Shown here piece after piece: positions 1 through 5,363 of a stretch of 8,233 nt of DNA; position 1 is the stretch's first letter, and the number at the start of each line of letters is the position of its first letter. Below the pieces are notes generated by a model, which ran no database searches, was not told the origin of the DNA, and was given only the letters and a program-made list of their open reading frames with translations. A program made the translations under genes and the position numbers. Location of the stretch: the NCBI GenBank assembly GCA_045543675.1, contig JAZPXM010000050.1:1-8233 (forward strand), written 5' to 3'. The stretch is from URNF01 sp045543675 (GTDB lineage: Bacteria; Bacillota; Clostridia; Oscillospirales; Acutalibacteraceae).

Positions 1-22
1 GTGCTTGCACATCGGTTCTTTT

Positions 23-1120
23 TTATGCTTTTTCTTTCTCGTCCTGCTCTGCCAAATCGCAGATACGGCGGATAAGTTCGGTTTCTTTCGGGTCATACGG
101 TCTGTGTGACGGGCGGAACAGGTCGTGGAACCATAAACGGAAATCGGTACTTTGGTCCGTGCCTGCATTGTATCTGTCCCAAAGGTTGTTCCAGCATTCA
201 AAATACTGTGATTTGCCCGCTACCAATCCCCAGTTGAAGCAGGAAACGTTTTCAATGTAAAATAAGGGAAACAGGTCAAAAACCTGACTGCCCATCGGAC
301 GCGCCAACCATTCCGTGTTCATAATCGGGCGCCCGTACTTTTTGAGAAAACGGATGATTTTGACGTTTTTCTCCATATTCTCATAGTTGTGATAGGTGAT
401 AACGTCTGCATTGTCCAGACAGAATTGCGCGCAGGGGGAAGGGGTGTCAAACTGCGCGGCATCCCATTTCCAAAGACAAGAAGTCAGCGGTTGTACAGGG
501 TCGATTTCCCGCGCTATCTCAAAGAATTTTTTTAGATGCGGCAGCGTAATCTCGTCACGGTTGCTGTTGCCCGGCTCGTTGTACAGATCCCACACGCAAA
601 TGCGCTTGTCATCTTTGTGTAACGTGATGATTTCTTTGACAAAGGCATAGTACATATCGCGATACTCGGGTACGTCCAGTAATTGATATCCCACTTCGGT
701 GGTGTCGGTAAATGCCGAGTGCTTTTTACCGCCGTGCCAACCCCATTCCACGACGCGTTCACCCATTTTGGGCGGTTGATACAGTTGGTCTTTCGGTTTA
801 CAACAGTCACAACCGAGCATAACGATGGCGGTTAAACCGTGTTTTTTGCAAAGCGCTAAATATGCGTCAAAATGGGCAAGTAAATCGTCGTGTTCCATAC
901 GCCAGACGCTGAAGTTGAGTAAAAAGCGGATGGCATTAAAGCCAAGACTTTTTGCTAACGCCAATTCTTTGTCTGCACACGCTATATGCGCTTCATAATC
1001 GTGATTTTGAAACATATCGAGAAAGCCCATAGCATTGGAAGGATGGTAGTTGCAACCGCGCAACCAACCCGTTTTGTGGTACCATTCCCATATTCTTTCT
1101 TTACTCCAACGTTCTCCCAT
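23..1120 (-). CDS. Clan GH-A (GH5-like) glycoside hydrolase, cytoplasmic
   Basis: Encodes a 365-residue glycosidase of the (beta/alpha)8 clan GH-A type. The N-terminus has the RGCNY motif (residues 21-25) common in cellulase-like GH5 relatives. WDLYNEPGN (177-185) carries the likely acid/base Glu182, and PIMNTEW (265-271) carries the likely nucleophile Glu270; HNY at 244-246 fits an active-site His/Tyr. Both catalytic acids are present, so an active retaining enzyme is expected, but the substrate (mannan, xylan, glucan or other) cannot be read. No signal peptide is visible, so it probably works on imported oligosaccharides. I chose the ATG at 1118-1120 because AAAGGAG (1129-1135) lies 8 nt upstream; a longer reading to 1144 would begin inside the preceding gene. 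The gene follows the GH28-like gene by 13 nt, and its ribosome binding site overlaps that gene's stop codon, so the two are almost certainly cotranscribed. Confidence 0.87.
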   Translation of the reverse strand: MGERWSKERIWEWYHKTGWLRGCNYHPSNAMGFLDMFQNHDYEAHIACADKELALAKSLGFNAIRFLLNFSVWRMEHDDLLAHFDAYLALCKKHGLTAIVMLGCDCCKPKDQLYQPPKMGERVVEWGWHGGKKHSAFTDTTEVGYQLLDVPEYRDMYYAFVKEIITLHKDDKRICVWDLYNEPGNSNRDEITLPHLKKFFEIAREIDPVQPLTSCLWKWDAAQFDTPSPCAQFCLDNADVITYHNYENMEKNVKIIRFLKKYGRPIMNTEWLARPMGSQVFDLFPLFYIENVSCFNWGLVAGKSQYFECWNNLWDRYNAGTDQSTDFRLWFHDLFRPSHRPYDPKETELIRRICDLAEQDEKEKA

Positions 1121-1128
1121 ATAAAAAT

Positions 1129-1135
1129 CTCCTTT
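1129..1135 (-). promoter_or_regulatory. Shine-Dalgarno site deciding the start of the GH5-like gene
   Basis: AAAGGAG on the minus strand, 8 nt before the ATG at 1120. It overlaps the TAA stop of the upstream GH28-like gene (1134-1136), which suggests translational coupling and excludes the longer in-frame start at 1144. Confidence 0.8.
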
Positions 1136-2471
1136 AACTGTCAAATTTTACGGTATCGCCGTATTCCTGTAAAATAAGGGTAGGGCAGTTGCCTGTAAAT
1201 GCATTGCGGATATGTACGTTTTGTAATGTGTGTGCTTTGCCTTTTTCGACAAAGTGAAATGCTACCGCGTCCTTGTTGTCGGTGCATCGGAAGAAAATGT
1301 TCTCAAACACCGTATCCCGTATGTCGGCACCGAATATCTGGTGTAACCAGTCGGATTTTGTTGTCACGATGTTGTCTACACCGTTTTCCGCGTAAATATT
1401 ACCAAAATACGATTTATCCAAGGAACTGTTGATCATAATGGCGGCGTTGTGCTTGGCGTGAATATTGGTGGCGGTGATACCGTAAATTTCGCCGAGCGTA
1501 TTATTGCGCCACTTGAAGTAATCCCCTTGACCGATACGAATGACCGCATACGGTGAAATAAAGCCGTCTGTTTTTTTGTTGGTTTGTCGCAGATAGAACG
1601 GTGCGTCGGGTGCTTTGTTGTTCAAAACACCGTTTTGCGTATCAAACACATTGTCGATGGTGACGTTGTAAATTTTTGCGCTGTCGGTGTTGCGAATCGC
1701 TATGATGGCGCAACTGATCGACGTACCGATAACGTTGCGGATGATAATATCGTGAATGTCGCTGTCTTTCCCGTCAACGTAGTAGGGAAAGGACATTGCT
1801 TTTTCGGATTGCGGAACACGTTTGTTCAACGCGCTGAGTGCAATAAGGTCGTCGCCCGCCTGTCCCGTGATGTTTTCAATAAGGATGTCGTGACAACCCA
1901 CACGTAAATCAATGCCGTCCTGATTGGGTACGGTAGAGCGTGCTTCAATGTATAGGTCGGACAGCGTACCTTGCTCGGCAAAATATAGGTTGATTGCCCA
2001 CCACCGCTGGTTTTTGAGCGTGAGATGTTCAATACGGAAACGGCGCACGTTGTACAACAAAATCATATTGTTTTTGCGGATGGGTATGTTCATTTCACGA
2101 AAGGTTGCTTCAGTGAGACCGTTACTTTCGCCACCGTCAATCACCGCATTGCCGATACCCGTTATGTAAATATCGTGCATTTCGCTGTCGGCGGAATGGT
2201 CAAGTGCATCTTCTTCACCGCAGTTGCGGAACACGTTGTCAAAACACCCGTCCGCCTGCCGTAAGTAGCAGTTATCCAGAACAATGTGTATTTCCGATGG
2301 TAAAATAATGGCTTTGTCAATATCCCAACGGCAAACGCCCGTACGTTTGTTAAGACGCGGGATGACCACCTTGTTTAACCCCGTTTTTTTGGCTTCGTTT
2401 ACTGCGTTTTGAATGGATTCGCTGTCATTGTAACCCATAATACCCGCATCATTCGGTGAGATACTACACAT
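1134..2471 (-). CDS. GH28-like right-handed beta-helix protein (polygalacturonase family)
   Basis: Encodes a 445-residue protein with the repetitive beta-strand pattern of a right-handed parallel beta-helix (NVRRFRIEHLTLKN, HDILIENITG, HDIIIRNVIG, KIYNVTIDNVF and similar). Family-28 hallmarks are visible: NQDGID at 183-188, matching the NTDGID-type motif with Asp185, and AGDDLIA at 205-211 with the Asp207-Asp208 pair. The third and fourth GH28 signatures are not canonical. Where a GHG-type histidine is expected there is GTSISCAI (249-256), and RIK appears as RIGQG (312-316). The protein may therefore be a divergent uronidase or rhamnosidase-type GH28, or a related beta-helix enzyme. There is no signal peptide, and the length fits single-domain GH28 proteins. 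GAAAGGGG (2481-2488) precedes the ATG by 9 nt. It is first in the minus-strand operon with the GH5-like gene and divergent from an AraC-type regulator, which suggests pectin or hemicellulose oligomer use. Confidence 0.82.
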   Translation of the reverse strand: MCSISPNDAGIMGYNDSESIQNAVNEAKKTGLNKVVIPRLNKRTGVCRWDIDKAIILPSEIHIVLDNCYLRQADGCFDNVFRNCGEEDALDHSADSEMHDIYITGIGNAVIDGGESNGLTEATFREMNIPIRKNNMILLYNVRRFRIEHLTLKNQRWWAINLYFAEQGTLSDLYIEARSTVPNQDGIDLRVGCHDILIENITGQAGDDLIALSALNKRVPQSEKAMSFPYYVDGKDSDIHDIIIRNVIGTSISCAIIAIRNTDSAKIYNVTIDNVFDTQNGVLNNKAPDAPFYLRQTNKKTDGFISPYAVIRIGQGDYFKWRNNTLGEIYGITATNIHAKHNAAIMINSSLDKSYFGNIYAENGVDNIVTTKSDWLHQIFGADIRDTVFENIFFRCTDNKDAVAFHFVEKGKAHTLQNVHIRNAFTGNCPTLILQEYGDTVKFDS

Positions 2472-2498
2472 CTTTTTTTGCCCCTTTCATATCGGCGT

Positions 2499-2527
2499 TT
2501 GACTTTATTATAGCTTTGTGTTATGGT
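2499..2527 (+). promoter_or_regulatory. Putative promoter of the AraC-family gene
   Basis: TTGACT (2499-2504), a 17-nt spacer and TATGGT (2522-2527) make a plausible sigma-A promoter. Its spacer contains the -10 box of the opposing operon promoter (2507-2512), so RNA polymerase could probably not occupy both at once. Confidence 0.5.
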
Positions 2528-2534
2528 AAATAAA
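2507..2534 (-). promoter_or_regulatory. Putative promoter of the GH28-GH5 operon
   Basis: The minus strand has a perfect TATAAT at 2507-2512. The best -35 candidate, TTTATT at 2529-2534 with a 16-nt spacer, is poor. A good -10 with a weak -35 is what is commonly seen at promoters needing an AraC-type activator. The assignment is an inference from sequence only. Confidence 0.5.
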
Positions 2535-2581
2535 AGATATAAAACCAACTGTTTTTGTGTGAAATGGGGTATAAAATTGAT

Positions 2582-3442
2582 ATGAAATTCTCAACAAAAC
2601 GGGCACCCGACGTCACGGTGTTTGATGCACCGTTGACCGAAGACCGCTATCCTTTTTGGCTTTCACAAAGCGGCATATCCTCCAAATCCCGTCCGATGCA
2701 CCATACCCGTTTGCAATCCGATGTATCCTGTATACAGTACGTCATATCGGGAGCGGGTACCATCAATATCGGCGGTCGTGTGTATACGGCAGGAGTGGGG
2801 GATACCTTCTTGCTGTTGGAAGGGTTGGACCAGAATTATTATAGTTATAATGCCGACCATTGGGAGTGCGTCTGGATAAACTTTCACGGCGTTTTAAGTG
2901 ACGAGTTGTTGAAAATTTATCACCTGACCGATACGGTGGTCTTTCATAACGCGAACAGCTACCCGATTTTAATGGAAATGTATAACACCGTACAAACCGA
3001 AACCGACCCTGCCGTATATAAAGAAAAAACGGCACGTTTGTTTTTTGAGTTGGTACAGTTTTTGTCTACGCAACAACCCAAACGGCAGGAAGATATGCAA
3101 ACGCCCGATTTTGTGCGTTCGTATATTGATGCCCGCGTCGCTCAAACCGTACGCCTTTCGGATATTGCGAACGCTGTCCACCAATCTACCGAACACATTA
3201 TTCGTACATTTAAGGATACCTACGGTATTACGCCGTATCAATATTTACTGGAATCGAAGATGCGTTTGGCGCGGATTATGCTCGGAAACAGCGATAAAAC
3301 GGTGGAAGAGATTGCCGCAGAACTCGGCTTTTATGATACGCATCATTTTTCGGCACGGTTTGAAAAAATGCACGGATGCCGCCCGACGGTGTATAGACAA
3401 CAATATAGAGAAAATCAAAAGCAAGATAGCGATTTGCGGTAA
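2582..3442 (+). CDS. AraC-family transcriptional regulator
   Basis: Encodes a 286-residue DNA-binding regulator. Residues 1-110 form a cupin-like ligand-sensing domain of the AraC arm type (IQYVISGAGTINIGG, then GDTFLLLEG). Residues 177-276 form the double helix-turn-helix: the first HTH is around RLSDIANAVHQSTEHIIRTF (191-210), and the second includes KTVEEIAAELGFYDTHHFSA, followed by RFEKMHGCRPTVYR, a clear match to the AraC/XylS signature. I chose the ATG at 2582, with GGGG (2566-2569) as a modest ribosome binding site; in-frame ATG 2564 and TTG 2555 are alternatives that would add 6 or 9 residues but have no visible ribosome binding site. It is divergent from the GH28-GH5 operon and is the likely local regulator, probably an activator that responds to a sugar. 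The inducer is unknown. Confidence 0.9.
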   Translation: MKFSTKRAPDVTVFDAPLTEDRYPFWLSQSGISSKSRPMHHTRLQSDVSCIQYVISGAGTINIGGRVYTAGVGDTFLLLEGLDQNYYSYNADHWECVWINFHGVLSDELLKIYHLTDTVVFHNANSYPILMEMYNTVQTETDPAVYKEKTARLFFELVQFLSTQQPKRQEDMQTPDFVRSYIDARVAQTVRLSDIANAVHQSTEHIIRTFKDTYGITPYQYLLESKMRLARIMLGNSDKTVEEIAAELGFYDTHHFSARFEKMHGCRPTVYRQQYRENQKQDSDLR

Positions 3443-3443
3443 A

Positions 3444-3572
3444 CGGGGTGTTTTTTGTCGGGCTTTCGTGTGAAATTTCGTGTGAAGTAAGTGTGAAAAA
3501 CAAGCTATTTTGTGTGAAATTTTACCGAATTTCAATAAAAATTACTTCACACGAAAAGTAAAAAGCACCCCG
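3444..3572. repeat. Imperfect inverted-repeat element (MITE/REP-like), about 129 bp
   Basis: The ends are inverted copies: CGGGGTGTTTTTT (3444-3456) against the complement of 3560-3572, 12 of 13 matching. The similarity runs further inward on each side to TTTCGTGTGAA, with a few extra bases on the left. A second inverted pair is CGTGTGAAGTAA (3479-3490) and its exact complement at 3542-3553. GTGTGAA occurs directly at 3468, 3480, 3491 and 3512, and inverted at 3546-3552. The element begins one base after the AraC stop codon and has no plausible gene. It may be a small non-autonomous mobile repeat or a regulatory or terminator structure; family membership cannot be judged from one copy. Confidence 0.5.
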
Positions 3573-3590
3573 CTATATGGGGGCGTTTTT
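3560..3590 (+). terminator. Terminator-like hairpin after the AraC gene
   Basis: AAAAAGC then CCCC (3568-3571), a 7-nt loop, then GGGG (3579-3582), GC and TTTTT (3586-3590). The stem has single-base bulges on each side and ends in five T residues. It lies about 120 nt beyond the AraC stop and shares its left arm with the right end of the inverted-repeat element. It could work in either direction. Confidence 0.5.
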
Positions 3591-3592
3591 AG

Positions 3593-3606
3593 GTCGAGGG
3601 GAATCG
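3593..3606. repeat. 14-bp duplicate of the ssrA 3' end (possible att remnant)
   Basis: GTCGAGGGGAATCG here is an exact direct copy of 3764-3777, which encodes the T-arm and acceptor end of tmRNA. The copies are 171 bp apart in the same orientation. A duplicated tRNA/tmRNA 3' end is the usual footprint of integrase-mediated insertion, but no integrase is in the window, so this is an inference. Confidence 0.45.
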
Positions 3607-3612
3607 TGGTTT

Positions 3613-3638
3613 TGCCGCTAAGTGTGAGAAAAGCGGCA
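3613..3638. repeat. Hairpin-forming inverted repeat
   Basis: TGCCGCT (3613-3619) and AGCGGCA (3632-3638) form a 7-bp stem with a 12-nt loop. A flanking pair, GTTTTGCC (3609-3616) and GGCAAAAC (3648-3655), is a competing alternative fold. No function is evident. Confidence 0.4.
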
Positions 3639-3652
3639 GTACGTACGGGCAA

Positions 3653-3689
3653 AACTGGTATTACCGCGCATTGCGCGGTAATTACAGTT
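3653..3689. repeat. Strong inverted-repeat hairpin between AraC and ssrA
   Basis: TTACCGCGC (3661-3669) pairs with GCGCGGTAA (3673-3681) around a 3-nt ATT loop. After a short mismatch, AACTG (3653-3657) pairs with CAGTT (3685-3689), giving about 15 paired positions. The plus strand continues TCTTCTTCC, only weakly T-rich, so this is not a convincing terminator. Confidence 0.5.
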
Positions 3690-3716
3690 CTTCTTCCAAT
3701 TAGATTCTACAAACGG

Positions 3717-3753
3717 AAAAAGGAAACACCTCATAAAGGGGTGTTTCCTTTTT
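3717..3753 (-). terminator. Rho-independent terminator of ssrA (bidirectional in form)
   Basis: A perfect 14-bp stem: AAAAAGGAAACACC (3717-3730) with GGTGTTTCCTTTTT (3740-3753) around a 9-nt loop. It begins 3 nt past the CCA end of tmRNA on the minus strand, where its right arm reads as a T-tract. The A/T ends make it usable in both directions. Confidence 0.88.
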
Positions 3754-3756
3754 CGT

Positions 3757-4104
3757 TGGTGGAGTCGAGGGGAATCGAACCCCTGTCCGAAAATCACTTG
3801 ATACAGCTTTCTCCGAGTGCAGTAGATCTTTTAGGATTCCCCTCGCGAATCGCCGACCGACAGGCTATTCGCTACGGTAGCCACTACGCCATGACCGAAA
3901 GTGTGGCACCTTTCGGTTCATGTTCACCGCTCGTCGACGCCTTTATCCCGACCGCGGTACTTCGGGTAAAGACGGGGGCCTAATTAGGCCGCCAAAGCAA
4001 CAGTAGATCTGTCGTTTACTTTAAAGTTTGCAGGGTTTATAGCGGTCCTGCACCGCTACTCGCTTACCGTACCTCACAATCCCCGTCGAAACCTTTGCGA
4101 CCCC
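3757..4104 (-). ncRNA. ssrA: Transfer-messenger RNA (tmRNA)
   Basis: A complete one-piece tmRNA of 348 nt, which rescues stalled ribosomes and tags the unfinished protein for proteolysis. The 5' end GGGGTCG (4104-4098) pairs with CGACTCC at the 3' end to form the 7-bp acceptor stem with one G-U pair, followed by discriminator A and an encoded CCA (3759-3757). The T-arm is AGGGG-TTCGATT-CCCCT. The 5' domain has the conserved GGTTTCGACGGGG. A tag frame ending in ALAA lies at 4019-3984, its stop in the loop of a GGCC/GGCC helix. A pseudoknot stem, CCGAAAG/CTTTCGG, is visible at 3896-3917. The promoter lies just upstream, with about 20 nt of leader probably removed by RNase P, and a strong terminator follows. 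It is divergent from the DivIVA-like gene. Homology to known tmRNAs is by motif recall, not a search. Confidence 0.96.
3984..4019 (-). other. tmRNA tag-peptide reading frame
   Basis: Reading from GTA at 4019 to TAA at 3984 gives VNDRSTVALAA, so the tag would be (A)VNDRSTVALAA. The ending VALAA is the usual Clp protease recognition end, and the ND near the start matches common tags such as ANDENYALAA. GTA as resume codon, where GCA is more usual, is my inference from alignment to known tags. Confidence 0.8.
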
Positions 4105-4132
4105 ATATCGGGTGCTGTGAGCAGCGTACAAT

Positions 4133-4160
4133 ATTGTACCATATTTTTAAGTTTTGTCAA
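4133..4160 (-). promoter_or_regulatory. Promoter of ssrA
   Basis: On the minus strand, consensus TTGACA (4155-4160), a 16-nt spacer and TACAAT (4133-4138, 5 of 6 matches). Transcription would start near 4126, about 20 nt before the mature 5' end. The near-consensus strength fits an abundant stable RNA. Confidence 0.82.
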
Positions 4161-4268
4161 CACCGCTCTAAGATATGCCAAATATTTCTCAAAAAGGACT
4201 TTCTTTTTTTATTTTTATATGTTATATTTATTTTATATATAGGAAAAAGGGAAGGAACGTGACCGAAA

Positions 4269-4952
4269 ATGGCGGAAAACGGCTTTTTTGCAACTGCATT
4301 TCGCGGTTTTAAGAAAGAAGATGTTTTAACCTACATAGATTCCCTCAATGCAGAGCATTTTGAAGAATTATCGGCGTTACAACAGGAAGTTGCTACGCTG
4401 AAAGAAGAAAATGAAAAACTTTCCGCGGATGTTCCGGCAATGAAAGCAGAACTGGAAACGTTACGTGTGCAGGCGGCGGAAGCGGAAGCGTTGCGTACGG
4501 CGTTAGAGCAAGCGGAGCAACGCGCGGTTGCTTTGGAAGATGAAAAACGCACATTGGAAAACAAAGTAGCGGAATTAGAACCGCGTGCCGCGGAAGCCAC
4601 CCGTCTTACCAACGAAAATGCGGTGCAGGCGGAACAACTGGCTTCGCAACAGCAACAATTGGCGCATTTTGAAGCGATGTTCGGCAAGAGTAAAGATGCC
4701 GCCGCGTTTATGCGTGAAAACTTGACGGCACGTATGCAGGAAAACAGAGCCAAAACCGACAAGGTGTTGGCGGCGGCGGAACGCACAACCGAAAAATTGG
4801 CAGAAGAATTAGATGCGATGCGCGCCCGTTTAGCGGCGGCACGTGCGGAAGCGGATGCGACGGCGGCAAGCGATGTTGAGACGCTGGATACGTGGTTATC
4901 GCAATTTGATAATGCGGCACCGTCCGGTACCGACGGTCACTTTTTTCGGTAA
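4269..4952 (+). CDS. DivIVA-like coiled-coil protein, probably frameshifted at its C-terminus
   Basis: Encodes 227 residues. The start, FFATAFRGFKKEDVLTYIDS (6-25), resembles the DivIVA/GpsB-type N-terminal module that associates with the cytoplasmic membrane at division sites or poles. Residues about 28-210 are a long Glu/Ala/Leu-rich coiled coil (AEALRTALEQAEQRAVALED and similar) with almost no hydrophobic stretch, so the protein is cytosolic and probably oligomeric. ATG at 4269 follows AAGGA (4252-4256) by 12 nt. The reading stops at 4952 just after a run of six T (4941-4946); a second frame then continues 41 sensible codons to 5073, so the natural protein may be about 267 residues. It probably has a scaffold or division role, but it is not orthologous to DivIVA with certainty. 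The ssrA gene is divergent upstream, and ydbC-like and uppP follow on the same strand. Confidence 0.78.
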   Translation: MAENGFFATAFRGFKKEDVLTYIDSLNAEHFEELSALQQEVATLKEENEKLSADVPAMKAELETLRVQAAEAEALRTALEQAEQRAVALEDEKRTLENKVAELEPRAAEATRLTNENAVQAEQLASQQQQLAHFEAMFGKSKDAAAFMRENLTARMQENRAKTDKVLAAAERTTEKLAEELDAMRARLAAARAEADATAASDVETLDTWLSQFDNAAPSGTDGHFFR

Positions 4953-5073
4953 GCCGCCGGTAAGTACACGTTCTGTGTATAGACCACGTGGCGGCGGAAC
5001 AAAACGTAAGCCATCCCGTTCAACGGGAATCGGCAGTTTGCTGGATGCTATCAGCGAATGGTTATTAGGTTAA
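4948..5073 (+). pseudogene. Out-of-frame C-terminal continuation of the coiled-coil protein
   Basis: This is the reading frame one base ahead of the 4269 gene. It runs from GGT at 4948 for 41 codons to TAA at 5071-5073. The product is a basic linker (GKPPVSTRSVYRPRGGGTKR, then KPSRS) followed by a short amphipathic segment, TGIGSLLDAISEWLLG, that looks like a real protein end. Deleting one T from 4941-4946 would fuse it cleanly: DGHFF then GKPPVS. Codon choice resembles the genes nearby. It has no ribosome binding site or start of its own. It may reflect a homopolymer sequencing error, a real mutation or programmed frameshifting. Confidence 0.65.
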
Positions 5074-5094
5074 CGATGCATAAAGTGCGTTAAC
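5069..5094. repeat. Inverted repeat before the ydbC-like gene
   Basis: GTTAACG (5069-5075) and CGTTAAC (5088-5094) are exact inverted 7-mers around a 12-nt loop. No T-tract follows, so it is unlikely to be a terminator. It could be an operator or an mRNA hairpin about 35 nt upstream of the next start. Confidence 0.4.
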
Positions 5095-5127
5095 TGAAAA
5101 TATTATTAAACATTAGGAGTGTTGACT

Positions 5128-5349
5128 ATGCCTGAATTGAAGTATGAAATCGTAAAAAACTGTGGTGTGTTGTCCGAATCTTCCAAAGGTTGGACCAAAG
5201 AAGTAAATCTTATCAGCTGGAACGATCGTGCTCCCAAATATGACATCCGTGAATGGTCTCCCGACCATACCAAAATGGGCAAGGGTGTAACGTTTTCTGC
5301 GGATGAAATCATCTTGTTGCGCGATCTTTTGAACGAAATCGATCTGTAA
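5128..5349 (+). CDS. YdbC/PC4-like ssDNA-binding protein
   Basis: A 73-residue protein matching, by recognition, the Firmicutes YdbC family, whose fold is that of the PC4 transcription coactivator. These small homodimeric proteins bind single-stranded DNA in the cytoplasm and are annotated as PC4 or transcriptional-coactivator p15 family. Diagnostic stretches are LKYEIVKNCGVLSES (4-18), KGWTKEVNLISWND (20-33), KYDIREWSPDH (37-47) and MGKGVTFSADE (50-60), followed by a C-terminal helix. Length is normal. ATG at 5128 has TAGGAG (5114-5119) about 8 nt upstream; a GTG at 5119 in the same frame overlaps that site and is rejected. It is followed by uppP after 14 nt, likely in one transcript. The biological role in this organism is unknown. 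Confidence 0.88.
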   Translation: MPELKYEIVKNCGVLSESSKGWTKEVNLISWNDRAPKYDIREWSPDHTKMGKGVTFSADEIILLRDLLNEIDL

Positions 5350-5363
5350 AGGATGATAATCTC

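Noticed and set aside
1..22. Palindrome GTGCTTGCAC at the left edge
   Set aside because: The two arms leave only a 2-nt loop and the window edge cuts the context, so a terminator for the GH operon cannot be supported.
584..1144. Alternative start of the GH5-like gene at 1144 and overlapping minus-strand frame 532-810
   Set aside because: The 1144 start lies inside the upstream gene without a ribosome binding site; the 532-810 frame is a shadow of the real reading frame.
3468..3518. GTGTGAA direct repeats considered as a CRISPR array
   Set aside because: Units are only 7 bp with 4-14-bp gaps and no cas genes; far too short for CRISPR.
3245..3535. Minus-strand frame with HTKFHTK repeats
   Set aside because: The repeat comes from translating the GTGTGAA array; no ribosome binding site and overlaps the AraC gene.
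3510..3983. 157-residue open frame on the plus strand
   Set aside because: It runs through the repeat element and antisense to tmRNA. Its SRGIEPLSEN-type stretch is the well-known artefact of translating the complement of a tRNA/tmRNA 3' end.
3820..4010. Exact 10-bp direct repeat CAGTAGATCT inside tmRNA (3820-3829 and 4001-4010)
   Set aside because: Both copies lie within the structured tmRNA and probably arise from its sequence constraints; nothing else supports a separate function.
4331..4786. 151-residue minus-strand open frame opposite the coiled-coil gene
   Set aside because: A Ser/Ala/Cys-rich shadow of the Glu/Ala/Leu codons on the other strand, with no ribosome binding site or recognisable domain.
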